Source: Pseudomonadota bacterium | GTDB lineage: Bacteria; Pseudomonadota; Alphaproteobacteria; Rhizobiales; Xanthobacteraceae | Direction: 5' to 3' | Assembly: GCA_023386885.1 (NCBI GenBank) | Contig: JAEWIX010000042.1 | Span: 1-64,000, forward strand | DNA length: 64,000 bases | In this document: positions 55,795 to 64,000 of the stretch, in pieces | How the letters are laid out: every line of letters begins with the position of its first letter | Numbering within the stretch: the first letter of the stretch is position 1 | Made by a program: the position numbers and the translations under genes | The notes under the pieces: model-generated | Database searches by the model: none | Seen by the model: only the letters and a program-made list of their open reading frames with translations | Told to the model about the DNA's origin: nothing

Positions 55795-56556
55795 TCAGGC
55801 CTTCTTGCGAGCAAAGAAAGCCTTGAAGGCATTGACGGCTTCCTGCGAGCGCATCCGTTCGCCGAACAGCGCGCTCTCCTGGTCGATCCGCTCGATCAAT
55901 TCCTCGGGCGAAGGCTTCAGCAGCTTGCGTGAGATCGCGACCGCTTCCGCCGGTAGTGCGGAAATTTCGCGCGCGACCTTCAGCGCTTCGGCGTCGGCTT
56001 CACCGGCTGCGACCACGGCGTTGACGAAACCGGCATCGCGCCCCTCTTGGGCGTTGAGCGAACGGCCCATCACCAGCGTCGCGAACGCGCGTTGATGGCC
56101 GATGGCACGCGGCATCAAGAGACTCGATGCGCCTTCCGGCACCAGTCCGAGGTGGATGAACGGCGTGGAGAACCGCGCGTTACTGCTGGCAACGACGTAA
56201 TCGCAGTGAAACAGCATCGTGGTCCCGACGCCGATGGCGATGCCGTCGACGGCTGCAACCAGCGGCTTCGTGTTGCGCGCCAACGCATGCAGGAAGCCGA
56301 GCGCAGCGGAGGGACGCGGCTTGTCGGCGCTGGCAGTGCCGCCTTTGAGAAAATCCTCGAGGTCGTTGCCGGCGGTGAAGACGCCTTTGCCGCCGGTGAG
56401 GACGAGGCAGCGGATCGCCGCGTTGTCCTGCGCACTGTTGATGGCATCGGTAGTCGCCCGATACATGTCCTGCGTCAGCGCGTTCTTCTTGTCCGGACGA
56501 TTGAAGGCGATGACGCGCGTGGCCTCGTCGTCGGTCACGGTCAGATGGTCGGTCAT
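55795..56556 (-). CDS. Enoyl-CoA hydratase/isomerase family protein
   Basis: Crotonase-fold enzyme of 253 residues. RVIAFNRPDKKNALTQDMY and LTGGKGVFTAGNDLEDF form the oxyanion-hole regions. FSTPFIHLGLVPEGASSLLMPRAIG contains the position of the catalytic glutamate (PEG). It acts on a short- or medium-chain acyl-CoA in beta-oxidation or a related path. The acyl-CoA dehydrogenase gene is 70 bp upstream on the same strand, so the two steps are probably co-expressed. Confidence 0.92.
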   Translation of the reverse strand: MTDHLTVTDDEATRVIAFNRPDKKNALTQDMYRATTDAINSAQDNAAIRCLVLTGGKGVFTAGNDLEDFLKGGTASADKPRPSAALGFLHALARNTKPLVAAVDGIAIGVGTTMLFHCDYVVASSNARFSTPFIHLGLVPEGASSLLMPRAIGHQRAFATLVMGRSLNAQEGRDAGFVNAVVAAGEADAEALKVAREISALPAEAVAISRKLLKPSPEELIERIDQESALFGERMRSQEAVNAFKAFFARKKA

Positions 56557-56626
56557 GGGTATCCTTTATCGCTCGGGATTCTTGCGGCAAAACCGTGACG
56601 AACTTCAGGCAGCCTGCCGCAAGATT

Positions 56627-58411
56627 TCAGGCCAGCAAAATGGCGTCGGCGCCGAGCACGGCATCGGCGCTTTCGGTCACCGTGCGTTCGAGCGAGAGCG
56701 CTTGCACCGCGACGTTCTCAGCGAAGAATCGTGCCAGCGTCACGTAGCGCTTTGGGTCGCCGAACTGGTCGCCGCTGTCGCGCGCCGCCATTGCCTCGTT
56801 GGCGAGCATGCAGCCGCCGAGTGTTGAACCGAACAGCCGCAAATAGGGCGTGGCGCCGGCAAGCGCTTCGCTCGGCGCGGTGCCGAGCCGTTCGAGCAGC
56901 CAGCGGCTGGTGCGCTCAAGCGACTCCAGCGCCTCGCGGAGTCTCAAACCGGTCGAGCCGAACGCCGGATCGTTGGAGGCTTCGACGCGCTTGACGATGT
57001 CGGACAGTTCGCCGAGCAACGCCCACACCGACTCACCTCCCTTGACGCCGAGCTTGCGCGTGACGAGGTCGATCGACTGGATGCCGTTGGTGCCTTCGTA
57101 AATCTGCGTGATGCGCGCATCACGCATGTGCTGCGCCGCGCCGGTTTCCTCGATGAAGCCCATGCCGCCGTGAATCTGCACGCCGAGGGAGGCGACCTCG
57201 TTGCCGATGTCGGTGGAGAACGCCTTTGCAATCGGCGTGAGCAACGCGCCGCGGGCGGCGGCGGCGGCGCGGACTTGCGGATCCTTGGCACGCGCGGCAA
57301 CGTCGAGTGCCACGGCGGTGGCGTAGCAGATCGTGCGTGCGGCCGCCGTCATCGATCGCATTTGCATCAGCATGCGCTTGACGTCGGGATGCACGATGAT
57401 CGGATCGGGGCCGGCGCCGGTCGAGCCGGCGCCTTTGCCCTGCTTGCGCTCCTGCGCATAGGCGAGCGCCTGCTGATAGGCGCGGTCGGCAAGGCCGACG
57501 CCTTGCAGGCCGACGCCGAGGCGCGCCTGATTCATCATCGTGAACATGCACAGCATACCGCGATTTTCCTCGCCGATCAGGTAGCCGACCGCGCCACCGT
57601 TGTCGCCCATGGTCATGGTGCAGGTGGGGGAAGCGTGAATGCCGAGTTTGTGTTCGACGCCGGAGGGATAGATGTCGTTGCGTTCGCCGAGCGAGCCGTC
57701 GGCGTTGACGAGAAACTTCGGAATCAGGAACAGCGAAATGCCCTTGGTGCCGGCGGGCGCGTCCGGCAGGCGCGCCAGCACGAAATGAATGATGTTATCA
57801 GTCATGTCGTGGTCGCCGTAGGTGATGAAGATTTTGGTGCCGCTGATGCGATAGCTGCCGTCGGGGTTGCGTTCGGCGCGCGAGCGCAACAGGCCGACAT
57901 CGGAACCCGCATGCGGCTCGGTGAGTTGCATGGTGCCCGGCCATTCGCCGGAGATCAGCTTGGCGAGGTAGATGTTCTTCAACGCGTCGCTACCGTGGGC
58001 GTCGAGCGCCTCGATGGCGCTGGCGGTCAGCAGCGGGCACAGTTCGAACGCGATGTTCGCGGCGCTCCAGATTTCGGTGCAGGCGGCGTTGATTGCGCCG
58101 GGCAGTCCCTGGCCGCCGAAATCCTCGCTGCCGGCGACGGCGTTCCAGCCGGCGGCGGTCCAGCGCTGATAGGCGTCCGGCCAGCCCGGCGCGGTCGTCA
58201 CCTTGCCGTCGCTCAATTTGATGCCGTTCTGATCGCCCACGCGGTTAAGCGGCGCCAGAACGTCGCCCGCGAACTTGCCCGCTTCCTCCAGTACCGCCGC
58301 GGCGATGTCGGTGTCGTAGTCACCCAGATGACCGGCATCGGCGGCGGCCTGCAGGCCGGCGCCGTGGTTGAGGGCCAGCAGAATGTCGTTGAGCGGTGCG
58401 CGATAGGTCAT
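56627..58411 (-). CDS. Acyl-CoA dehydrogenase, large (DmdC-like) type
   Basis: FAD enzyme of 594 residues that introduces a double bond into an acyl-CoA, passing electrons to electron-transfer flavoprotein. The size and layout match the long family of about 590 residues that includes DmdC (3-methylthiopropanoyl-CoA dehydrogenase). Motifs: MQLTEPHAGSDVGLLRSRA, GMLCMFTMMNQARLGVGLQG and QIYEGTNGIQSIDLVTRKL with the catalytic glutamate. ATG 58411 gives MTYRAPLNDILLALNH; the frame is open to 58459. Whether the substrate is a methylthio- or an ordinary acyl-CoA cannot be decided. Confidence 0.92.
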   Translation of the reverse strand: MTYRAPLNDILLALNHGAGLQAAADAGHLGDYDTDIAAAVLEEAGKFAGDVLAPLNRVGDQNGIKLSDGKVTTAPGWPDAYQRWTAAGWNAVAGSEDFGGQGLPGAINAACTEIWSAANIAFELCPLLTASAIEALDAHGSDALKNIYLAKLISGEWPGTMQLTEPHAGSDVGLLRSRAERNPDGSYRISGTKIFITYGDHDMTDNIIHFVLARLPDAPAGTKGISLFLIPKFLVNADGSLGERNDIYPSGVEHKLGIHASPTCTMTMGDNGGAVGYLIGEENRGMLCMFTMMNQARLGVGLQGVGLADRAYQQALAYAQERKQGKGAGSTGAGPDPIIVHPDVKRMLMQMRSMTAAARTICYATAVALDVAARAKDPQVRAAAAARGALLTPIAKAFSTDIGNEVASLGVQIHGGMGFIEETGAAQHMRDARITQIYEGTNGIQSIDLVTRKLGVKGGESVWALLGELSDIVKRVEASNDPAFGSTGLRLREALESLERTSRWLLERLGTAPSEALAGATPYLRLFGSTLGGCMLANEAMAARDSGDQFGDPKRYVTLARFFAENVAVQALSLERTVTESADAVLGADAILLA

Positions 58412-58543
58412 GACGTGGCTCTCACGGGTGAGGTTGGGAACAGGCTGTCGTATTCCCATGAAACCACGCCCTTCTCAACACCCAAAGGGAAATTGCGGGC
58501 TCGGCAGCAGGCCGGTTCACGAGGGACCGGCGGCGGCGGGACC

Positions 58544-59692
58544 TTATGCCGCAAGATGGCGGAGGTCGTGGGTTTGGACGCGGTTGCGGCCAGCCGATTT
58601 CGCTTCGTACAGCGCTTCGTCGGCCCGCATCAGAAGTGAGCGGATGCTTTCCGTTCCCGTGGAATAGGCGATGCCGGCGCTGACGGTGGTGCGGATCGGC
58701 CCCGAAGCAGTCGGAATGGCCATCGCTTCGATCTGCGTCCTGATGCGCTCGGCGACGTCGCGCGAGGTGCGTGGATTTGCATCCGACAGAACGATGCAGA
58801 ATTCCTCGCCTCCCATTCGTGCGGCAAGGTCGGTCGGGCGAATGTTGGCGCGAATGAGTTCGGCGAAGGCTTTCAGTGCCTGATCGCCGGAATCGTGTCC
58901 GAACCGGTCGTTGATCTTCTTGAAGTAGTCGAGGTCCATCGCGACCAGGGCGGTGCCCGCGGGCACATGGTCGGATGGATTTTGCAACAACGCCCTGCGG
59001 TTCAAGAGCCCGGTGAGGGCGTCGGTCATTGCTTCGCGCTTGTGCCGATTGGCGATGCGCGCCTGGTTGAGCGTCAGCGACAGGGTGCCGATGCCGGTCA
59101 GGCCGGCGATCACGACGATGGAATTGATATCCTCCGCCCAGTTGGACGGCCTCGCGGTCAGAATATACTGGCCCTCGTGCGCGAGCGCGTAGCCGCACAA
59201 CACGAACGACACCGCGACGATGAGGTAGAGCGTCGCGTTGGCCGTCATCAGAAGCGGGGATTCGGCGCGCGCGATCCAGTATTGTCCGGCGGTGGCGAGC
59301 AGCATCATGCCGATGGCGACGTTGCCGATCATCGTGCCGATGCCGGAATAGCCCAGCGCGAACGCGACGGTCGTGGGGAGTGCACCGAGTGCAACAAGCA
59401 CGGCGGCCAGCGTCCAGTCGGTCCTGTTCGAGCAGAATTTCGCGGAGCCGGCATAGAGCCAGCCGAAGCCGACGATGAGGAGCAGAAAGGAGACGAGCAG
59501 GAAGCCGGCATTATAGTTTTCGACGACGCTTCCGAAAAATGCGACTCCCGTCACGATGAAGGCGATCCCGACCGACCAGTTCAGCAGATGCATTGCGCTG
59601 CGCCCGATGATCCACATCATGAACAGCGTCAACCCGAGCGACGCGCCCGAGAAGCCGATGGCGATGAGGATTGAAAGCTGATCGAGAAACAT
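58544..59692 (-). CDS. Membrane diguanylate cyclase (GGDEF domain)
   Basis: A 382-residue protein with an N-terminal half of about six hydrophobic segments (MFLDQLSILIAIGFSGASLG onward) and a C-terminal GGDEF domain. The active-site motif reads MGGEEF, a functional GGEEF variant, and RPTD upstream is an RxxD inhibitory site for product feedback. It makes c-di-GMP from two GTP. ATG 59692 is chosen over 59704 because the membrane start fits. Signal input is probably through the membrane part. Confidence 0.92.
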   Translation of the reverse strand: MFLDQLSILIAIGFSGASLGLTLFMMWIIGRSAMHLLNWSVGIAFIVTGVAFFGSVVENYNAGFLLVSFLLLIVGFGWLYAGSAKFCSNRTDWTLAAVLVALGALPTTVAFALGYSGIGTMIGNVAIGMMLLATAGQYWIARAESPLLMTANATLYLIVAVSFVLCGYALAHEGQYILTARPSNWAEDINSIVVIAGLTGIGTLSLTLNQARIANRHKREAMTDALTGLLNRRALLQNPSDHVPAGTALVAMDLDYFKKINDRFGHDSGDQALKAFAELIRANIRPTDLAARMGGEEFCIVLSDANPRTSRDVAERIRTQIEAMAIPTASGPIRTTVSAGIAYSTGTESIRSLLMRADEALYEAKSAGRNRVQTHDLRHLAA

Positions 59693-59982
59693 GATCCGGC
59701 GCACCGCTGACGAAAGCCGGTTGCCTTATACGTCAGCGATCATTACCCGACCGGAACAAGTTGGAGCGTTCGGCTGGTAAGGTAATCAAACCGTTTAACG
59801 GATGGTTTCGATTTGGCATCAACCCCAGGCGCGGTTCGATAGGCGCGATCCGATCCTGATGAAGACGATGCGAGCGGTTCGTTTCCCACATGTGCATTCG
59901 GCCTCGGCCGTGTCCGTTACAAATACGGACAGTCGCTTCCCGCGGTTGTTGCAAGGGAGGAGCCGATGTCAAATGCGTTTCC

Positions 59983-60429
59983 TTAAAACGATTTTCCCTG
60001 CATGCAAGATTTGACGAATTCGCGAACCCCACCTCGATCCTTGAAGGAGCTATTGAAACCGCGCTGGTAGGCCAATTCCTTGCATCGCATGCGGCGCGCC
60101 GCGCCTCCTGCCGTCGCGCCACCGCGTCGCCCCGCCGACCTGCCGCCTCCCATGGCTTGAGGGCGAGGCCCGCCGCCCATTGATCCCGAGCGCATCACGC
60201 AACGTTTGACGGCAGGCGTTGCCTTCTGGCGGCAAGACGCCATGTCGCCCTGTCCGCTTCGCATGCAGGATTGAACGATGGGTTTCCCGACCGTCATTCG
60301 GCATCGCTGAACAATCGCGTTGTGGTCGGCGTGTGCGGCAGCACTCATCGCGATTGAGAGAAACGCACCGATGGCGAGCGGCAACAATCGGCGCCAGGAT
60401 ATGGGGGCGAGGGCGGCAGCGTTCGACAT
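59983..60429 (-). CDS. Small cysteine-containing exported protein
   Basis: A 148-residue protein. A hydrophobic segment (LLPLAIGAFLSIAMSAAAHA) is a likely signal peptide with cleavage after AHA. The mature part has cysteines at a regular spacing (QRCRMTVG, QSCMRSG, ASCRQKA, KRCVMRSG) and a glycine/arginine-rich stretch (GGGRSAGRRGGATAGGAARR), ending with FVKSCMQGKSF. No family is recognised; a secreted, metal- or nucleic-acid-binding role is imaginable but unsupported. Start choice within the N-terminus is uncertain. Confidence 0.65.
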   Translation of the reverse strand: MSNAAALAPISWRRLLPLAIGAFLSIAMSAAAHADHNAIVQRCRMTVGKPIVQSCMRSGQGDMASCRQKATPAVKRCVMRSGSMGGGPRPQAMGGGRSAGRRGGATAGGAARRMRCKELAYQRGFNSSFKDRGGVREFVKSCMQGKSF

Positions 60430-60632
60430 CGATACCCTCCGGACAGCGAGATTTGTTGTGAGGCGACTGCGCCTCCATGACCTCGGCGACCTTGCATCGC
60501 ATACGGGCCGGTGATGTCGCCACGGGTCAGCGTCAGAGCGTATTCAATCGAAACTATGGTGTCAGCCGCGAATTTGGTCGTCGCCCGGTTTTCATGGCGG
60601 TGACGGCAGTATCTGCGCCGTCCGGCCGTCGA

Positions 60633-60995
60633 TCAAAACCACCACCAGATCGCCATCAGCGTGGCGGCAATCCAGATCGCGACGATCAGCAGCAGACCGG
60701 CCCAGGCTCGCGGCCTCGATCGCGTTGCGGCCTCGGCGCGAAGTTCGCGCATGATATCCGCCGGTATCAGATAGACCGCGAGCAGGATCCCAAGCGGCAC
60801 AATGACGACGTCGTCGAGATAACCCAGGACCGGAATGAAATCCGGGATCAGATCGATCGGGCTCAACGCATAGGCGGCCACCACGCCCGCGACGGCGTTG
60901 GCGTACCACGGCACCCGAGGATCGCGCGCCGCCAGCCAAAGCGCGACGATGTCGCGTTTGATGGCTCGGGCCCATTGTTTCAGCGCGTCGAACAT
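60633..60995 (-). CDS. DUF1232 (YkvA-like) membrane protein
   Basis: A 120-residue protein with the DUF1232 core: AARDPRVPWYANAVAGVVAA, then AYALSPIDLIPDFIPVLGYL, followed by one or two membrane segments (WAGLLLIVAIWIAATLMAIW at the end). ATG 60995 (MFDALKQWAR) is chosen; the frame continues to a TTG at 61088, directly after the brnA stop, so a longer form is possible. The function is unknown. It lies immediately downstream of the brnTA operon, probably by chance or by read-through. Confidence 0.85.
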   Translation of the reverse strand: MFDALKQWARAIKRDIVALWLAARDPRVPWYANAVAGVVAAYALSPIDLIPDFIPVLGYLDDVVIVPLGILLAVYLIPADIMRELRAEAATRSRPRAWAGLLLIVAIWIAATLMAIWWWF

Positions 60996-61088
60996 CGGCG
61001 GAGGCCGTGCAGGTTGCTGGACGTCGATTGCCGGACGCGTGTGATGAGGATCGCCGCGTTCGCGAGCCCGATCGGTCTTCGCACTCAA

Positions 61089-61382
61089 TCACACCTTCGC
61101 CCGCTCAAGCGCCTTGGCCATTTTGGCGCGCCAGTTGTCGCCGGTGGCCTTGAACTTCTCGACCGTGTCCGGTGACAGCCGCAAGGTGACGGCTTCCTTC
61201 GGGTTCTCGACCTTCGGCCTGCCTCGCGATCGCTTGATGCCGGCGTGAAGGTCGGGGAAGACGTCCTTGAATGGCCTCGCTCGCGCGAAATCTTCCTTCG
61301 TCCATTCCGGGTTGTCGGAGACGGCTTTAAGATCGGCTTTGGTGTAGCCGTGCTTTGAACGATTAGCCTTTGACGTGTTCAT
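61089..61382 (-). CDS. brnA: BrnA-family antitoxin
   Basis: A 97-residue antitoxin. The C-terminal part (VTLRLSPDTVEKFKATGDNWRAKMAKAL) is the ribbon-helix-helix-like DNA-binding region of BrnA, and WTKEDFARARPFKDVFPDL in the middle is characteristic of the family. It overlaps the BrnT toxin gene by 20 bp and follows it, the usual brnTA order. BrnA neutralises BrnT and represses the operon. The product is cytoplasmic. Confidence 0.92.
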   Translation of the reverse strand: MNTSKANRSKHGYTKADLKAVSDNPEWTKEDFARARPFKDVFPDLHAGIKRSRGRPKVENPKEAVTLRLSPDTVEKFKATGDNWRAKMAKALERAKV

Positions 61383-61626
61383 TGTAGAGCCTCCTTTCCT
61401 TCGGCGAGGCGCGGCGCATGGAGATGATCGAAATTCCCTCCAGCCCGAGGGTTGCGAATACCACCGAGATAGTGCCGTTCACGTCCTTGCCGATTGCATT
61501 GTATCGGCCGTATTTCGCGGAAAGGATGAGCGCGTCGGCGAAGAAATCCTCGGTCAAAGCGGCGAAGTCCAAGCCGTGCTTGGTCATGTTCGCGAGCCGC
61601 TTAGGTTCGTCCCAGACGATTTTCAC
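61363..61626 (-). CDS. brnT: BrnT-family ribonuclease toxin
   Basis: An 87-residue RelE-fold toxin. VWDEPKRLANMTKHGLDFA (with the family's K-x6-N-x2-KHG pattern), RYNAIGKDVNGTISVVFA, then IISMRRASPKERRLYNE match BrnT, whose basic residues cleave RNA. The typical I-S-A-R appears as ISMRR, a small change of unknown effect. It is first in the operon, upstream of brnA, and is preceded by an AT-rich repeated region likely to hold the operator. Confidence 0.92.
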   Translation of the reverse strand: MKIVWDEPKRLANMTKHGLDFAALTEDFFADALILSAKYGRYNAIGKDVNGTISVVFATLGLEGISIISMRRASPKERRLYNEHVKG

Positions 61627-61630
61627 AAGG

Positions 61631-61689
61631 ATTATCTATATACGATAAATGGCCGGCGATCAAGAATAAAAGTACACGATAAATAGCGA
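61631..61689 (-). promoter_or_regulatory. Candidate BrnA operator / brnTA promoter region
   Basis: Just upstream of brnT lies an AT-rich stretch with a 9-bp direct repeat, ACGATAAAT (61642-61650 and 61676-61684), 34 bp apart (about three helical turns). The first copy also forms an imperfect inverted repeat with ATTATC (61631-61636). BrnA-type antitoxins repress their own promoter, so these are candidate binding sites. Confidence 0.5.
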
Positions 61690-61835
61690 TTCGATATCAA
61701 TGGCGCGGCGGCTGCATCGAGGGATAAGGCATCTCGCGGCGACGATCAGGCTTGCCACACAAGTATAGGATTCGTTAACGCTGCGGCTCTAGGAAAAGAG
61801 ACGACTCGAAATCCCACCAGGCTGCTGGATCGCCA

Positions 61836-62801
61836 ATGAGAGACGAGGCCGACCCCGCTGCAGTGCTTCCATCGGCCGAGGCCCGGGCGCGTCTCTACGA
61901 TCAGGCGTTGGGTGTTGCACGCATCGGCGCATGGGAATGCGAGCTGGCAACGGAGCGCCTGACCTGGACGTCGGGCGTTTACGATATCTTCGGCTACCCG
62001 ATGGCCAACCCGCTGCGGCGCGCCTCCATCGTCGACCTTTATCTTGATGAATCCCGGCGCAACATGGAGCTTGCGCGCGCCGAGGTAATCCGGACCGGTC
62101 GCACGGCCTTGCTGGATACCGAGATCAGAACCTGGCGTGGCGAAAAGCGCTGGATGCGCCTCTCCATCAATGCGATCGAGGAGGGGGGACGGACCATCCG
62201 CATCTTCGGCGCCAAGCAGGACATCACCTCAGACCGTCTGGCGCTTGACAGCTTGCGGCGGCGAGCCGAAACCGATCCGCTCACCGGGCTCGCAAACCGC
62301 GCGGTCTTTCAGGCGTACTATCGGGAGATCGTTCGTGACAGCTTAAATCATGCGTCGGCATCAGCGCTCGTGCTGATCGATCTCGATCGCTTCAAGGAGC
62401 TGAACGATACGTTCGGCCATACGGCCGGAGACGCATGCCTGTGCGAGGTCGCAATGCGATTGAGCCGGGCGTTCCGCAATGCCGGACTGGTCGCGCGTAT
62501 CGGCGGCGACGAGTTCGCGATGATCCTGCGTGCGCCGGTGGCGCCGGCCCAGATCATGCGCGTACTGCAGGAAGCCGTCGTCATGTTGTGCCGGCCGTTG
62601 TTCTGGAACGGGCTTCGGTTGGAGATCGGTGCGTCGATCGGGGCCACGCTTGTCGGCCGCCCGCATCGCCGGCGGATCACCGAACTGTTCTCCGAGGCCG
62701 ACATGGCGCTGTACGACGCGAAGGCCGCCGGCCGCAATCAGGTCTATCTGTTCAGGGACGAGGGCGGCAGCCGTTCGGCTCACCTGGAAGCCATCGCGTG
62801 A
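61836..62801 (+). CDS. PAS-GGDEF diguanylate cyclase
   Basis: A 321-residue soluble protein. A PAS domain (about 25-135) starts ARIGAWECELATERLTWTSG and ends with FGAKQDITSD. The GGDEF domain follows (DPLTGLANRAVFQAYYR, DLDRFKELNDTFGH), with an intact RIGGDEFAM active site. The residues five before it read RNAG rather than RxxD, so the feedback inhibitory site is missing. It should produce c-di-GMP in response to a ligand at the PAS domain. It is monocistronic, divergent from brnTA. Confidence 0.93.
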   Translation: MRDEADPAAVLPSAEARARLYDQALGVARIGAWECELATERLTWTSGVYDIFGYPMANPLRRASIVDLYLDESRRNMELARAEVIRTGRTALLDTEIRTWRGEKRWMRLSINAIEEGGRTIRIFGAKQDITSDRLALDSLRRRAETDPLTGLANRAVFQAYYREIVRDSLNHASASALVLIDLDRFKELNDTFGHTAGDACLCEVAMRLSRAFRNAGLVARIGGDEFAMILRAPVAPAQIMRVLQEAVVMLCRPLFWNGLRLEIGASIGATLVGRPHRRRITELFSEADMALYDAKAAGRNQVYLFRDEGGSRSAHLEAIA

Positions 62802-62808
62802 AGTCGTC

Positions 62809-62843
62809 CGTTTTGAACGAGCGGCTAAAGCGCGTTCAGAACG
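62809..62843 (+). terminator. Hairpin downstream of the PAS-GGDEF gene
   Basis: CGTTTTGAACG (62809-62819) and CGTTCAGAACG (62833-62843) pair over 11 bp with one U-G, loop of 13. It starts 8 bp after the stop. There is no U-run, so termination may need other factors. Confidence 0.4.
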
Positions 62844-62880
62844 TCGCGTCTCAAACGAAGTAATCCGCGGAAGTTTCATC

Positions 62881-62955
62881 TGGCTGGGGCGGGAGGGATC
62901 GAACCTCCGCATGGGGGAATCAAAATCCCCTGCCTTACCGCTTGGCTACGCCCCA
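62881..62955 (-). tRNA. tRNA-Gln (anticodon TTG)
   Basis: The minus strand reads TGGGGCGTAGCCAAGCGGTA at its 5' end and CCCGCCCCAGCCA at its 3' end. The acceptor stem TGGGGCG/CGCCCCA is complete, the anticodon arm GGGGA-TTTTGAT-TCCCC has anticodon TTG, and the T arm GGAGG-TTCGATC-CCTCC is regular. The 3' CCA is encoded (62883-62881). 75 nt. Confidence 0.97.
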
Positions 62956-63217
62956 ACAGGCCGGCGGGATCGCGGTTTTCGCCGCCGTAGAATCCATGTC
63001 CGGCCGGGGCTTGTCTATAGAGAGACGCCGCGGAGTTCAACCGCAACCTCCGGTTATTCCTTACCGTTAGGGCCGGTGACGGAAGGCTTCGATCGGCCGC
63101 CCGGCCAAGCCGGGGAAAAGCATCTCCGATCGCGGCCAAATTCGAAAATCCCATCCATTGTCAGCGCGATGCTCCCGCAACAACATTAAGGACCGACGAA
63201 TTGCAGGTGGAGCCGGA

Positions 63218-63445
63218 ATGTTGGCCGAGCGGTTTGACGCTTATGGTGGAGTTGTTCCGCACGTGCGGAACGACGACCGGTGTGCCGCGCGCGCCACGAC
63301 CGCGCGCACCGGCGCCCGCCTGGCGCTGGGCATGCTCTGGCTGACGCTGCTTGCGGTGGTGCTGTTGCGGATCGGCGGCTTCGCGGCGGAGCGGACCGCC
63401 GGCTTCGCCAATGTCGGAGAGACGAAACAGGTCACCGCGCGATAG
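63218..63445 (+). CDS. Small predicted membrane protein
   Basis: A 75-residue open frame with one clear membrane segment (LALGMLWLTLLAVVLLRIGG) and a short tail ending ETKQVTAR. ATG 63218 (MLAERFDAYGG) has GGAG upstream. It converges with the LysR-type gene, 7 bp away. No family is recognised; it may be a real small membrane protein or a chance frame in GC-rich DNA. Confidence 0.5.
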   Translation: MLAERFDAYGGVVPHVRNDDRCAARATTARTGARLALGMLWLTLLAVVLLRIGGFAAERTAGFANVGETKQVTAR

Positions 63446-63452
63446 TCGCGGT

Positions 63453-64000
63453 TCAACCGTATGTCGGCTGCGGAAACCTCGCCCGGTCGTTCAGCATCTT
63501 CTCGAAGGCGCGCGCCGCCGGCACCGCGACCCGGCCCGCGGGCTTCAGGTGCCACATGGTCCGCTCGATGGCGACGCCGCGGATCGGCACCGTCCTGAGC
63601 CGACCCTGACCGGTCTGATCGACGATCGCCGCTTCCGACACGATCGACACGCCAACGCCGGCCGCGACCACCTGCTTGATCGCCTCGGTGCTGCCCACCT
63701 CTAACGTGCGCGTCGGCTCGATGCCGTGCGATGCCAGCGCTTGCGCCACCACCTCGCGGGTGCCGGAGCCGGGCTCGCGGACGATCAGGATTTCGTCTTC
63801 AAGCCGTTTCGGATCGATCGGTTGCCGCTCGCCGGCGAAGGCGTGATCCGGCGCGACGATCAGCGCCATCACATCGGTTTGCCACGGCTCGGCGGTCAAC
63901 CCGCGCACCTCGACCGGACCTTCGACGAGGCCGATGTCGATATCCTGATTGGCCATCTGCTCGGCGATGTCGCGGGTGTTGGCGCTGACCAGAAACAGAT
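63453..64000 (-). CDS. LysR-type transcriptional regulator, 3' part (cut by the window)
   Basis: The visible 181 residues are the C-terminal effector-binding domain of a LysR-family regulator. The reading begins, at the window edge, LFLVSANTRDIAEQMANQDI and continues with DIGLVEGPVEV, IVREPGSGTREVV and EAIKQVVAAGVGVSIVSEAA, ending near ARFPQPTYG. The N-terminal DNA-binding helix-turn-helix lies beyond the right end. The REPGSGTR pattern is common in regulators such as CbbR, CysB-like and others, so the effector is unknown. Confidence 0.92.
   Translation of the reverse strand, partial: LFLVSANTRDIAEQMANQDIDIGLVEGPVEVRGLTAEPWQTDVMALIVAPDHAFAGERQPIDPKRLEDEILIVREPGSGTREVVAQALASHGIEPTRTLEVGSTEAIKQVVAAGVGVSIVSEAAIVDQTGQGRLRTVPIRGVAIERTMWHLKPAGRVAVPAARAFEKMLNDRARFPQPTYG

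Overview
The window is chromosomal DNA of high G+C from an alphaproteobacterium, most likely the Bradyrhizobium / Rhodopseudomonas / Afipia / Nitrobacter group (Nitrobacteraceae). The call rests on gene content (several Liv-type ABC importers, acyl-CoA enzymes, the dxs-tlyA-xseB-deacetylase neighbourhood, fabI, aroC, class III adenylate cyclases) and on palindromic intergenic repeats of kinds I recall from this family. It is ordinary core and accessory chromosome with one insertion sequence. There is no prophage, CRISPR array, rRNA operon or integrative element.

Layout: 1-7.3 kb is a leftward Liv-type ABC import operon with an acyl-CoA synthetase inside it, divergent from a Crp/Fnr regulator (7.7-8.3 kb). 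At 8.5-13.1 kb lie a small lipoprotein, an 812-residue fused CoA-transferase, purU and a DUF2939 gene. An IS110-family (IS1111-like) element sits at about 13.1-14.5 kb. A second, rightward Liv operon (14.8-19.5 kb) is followed by a MetE-like methyltransferase gene and a frameshifted exported-protein gene. At 21.2-22.5 kb is an ECF41-type sigma factor with its carboxymuconolactone-decarboxylase partner and a matching promoter. At 22.8-27.0 kb a methyltransferase, metK and ahcY form an S-adenosylmethionine cluster. From 27.7 to 36.8 kb come a DegT-type aminotransferase, an orphan Liv-type binding protein with a strong terminator, a fumarylacetoacetase-like gene, an MsbA-like exporter, galE, a heptosyltransferase and an ECF sigma / anti-sigma pair. 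From 37 to 42.5 kb are fabI, a histidine phosphatase, aroC, two tandem adenylate cyclases and clpS.

From 42.6 to 48.9 kb lie a chemoreceptor, a DUF1194 protein, an O-methyltransferase-like gene, a TrmA-family RNA methyltransferase and tlyA. Then come dxs, a membrane alpha/beta-hydrolase-like protein, xseB, a class II deacetylase, a 5'-nucleotidase, an enoyl-CoA hydratase, an acyl-CoA dehydrogenase and a diguanylate cyclase (49-59.7 kb). The right end has a cysteine-rich exported protein, a DUF1232 gene, a BrnT/BrnA toxin-antitoxin pair, a PAS-GGDEF cyclase, tRNA-Gln(TTG) and the 3' part of a LysR-type regulator cut by the window edge.

Recurring themes are uptake of organic or amino acids linked to CoA activation and beta-oxidation, S-adenosylmethionine metabolism, and nucleotide second messengers (two cAMP and two c-di-GMP enzymes). 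The best leads are the ECF41 promoter match, the guide-RNA region of the insertion sequence, the fused CoA-transferase with one apparently dead half, the tandem cyclases, and the S-adenosylmethionine cluster with an uncharacterised methyltransferase.
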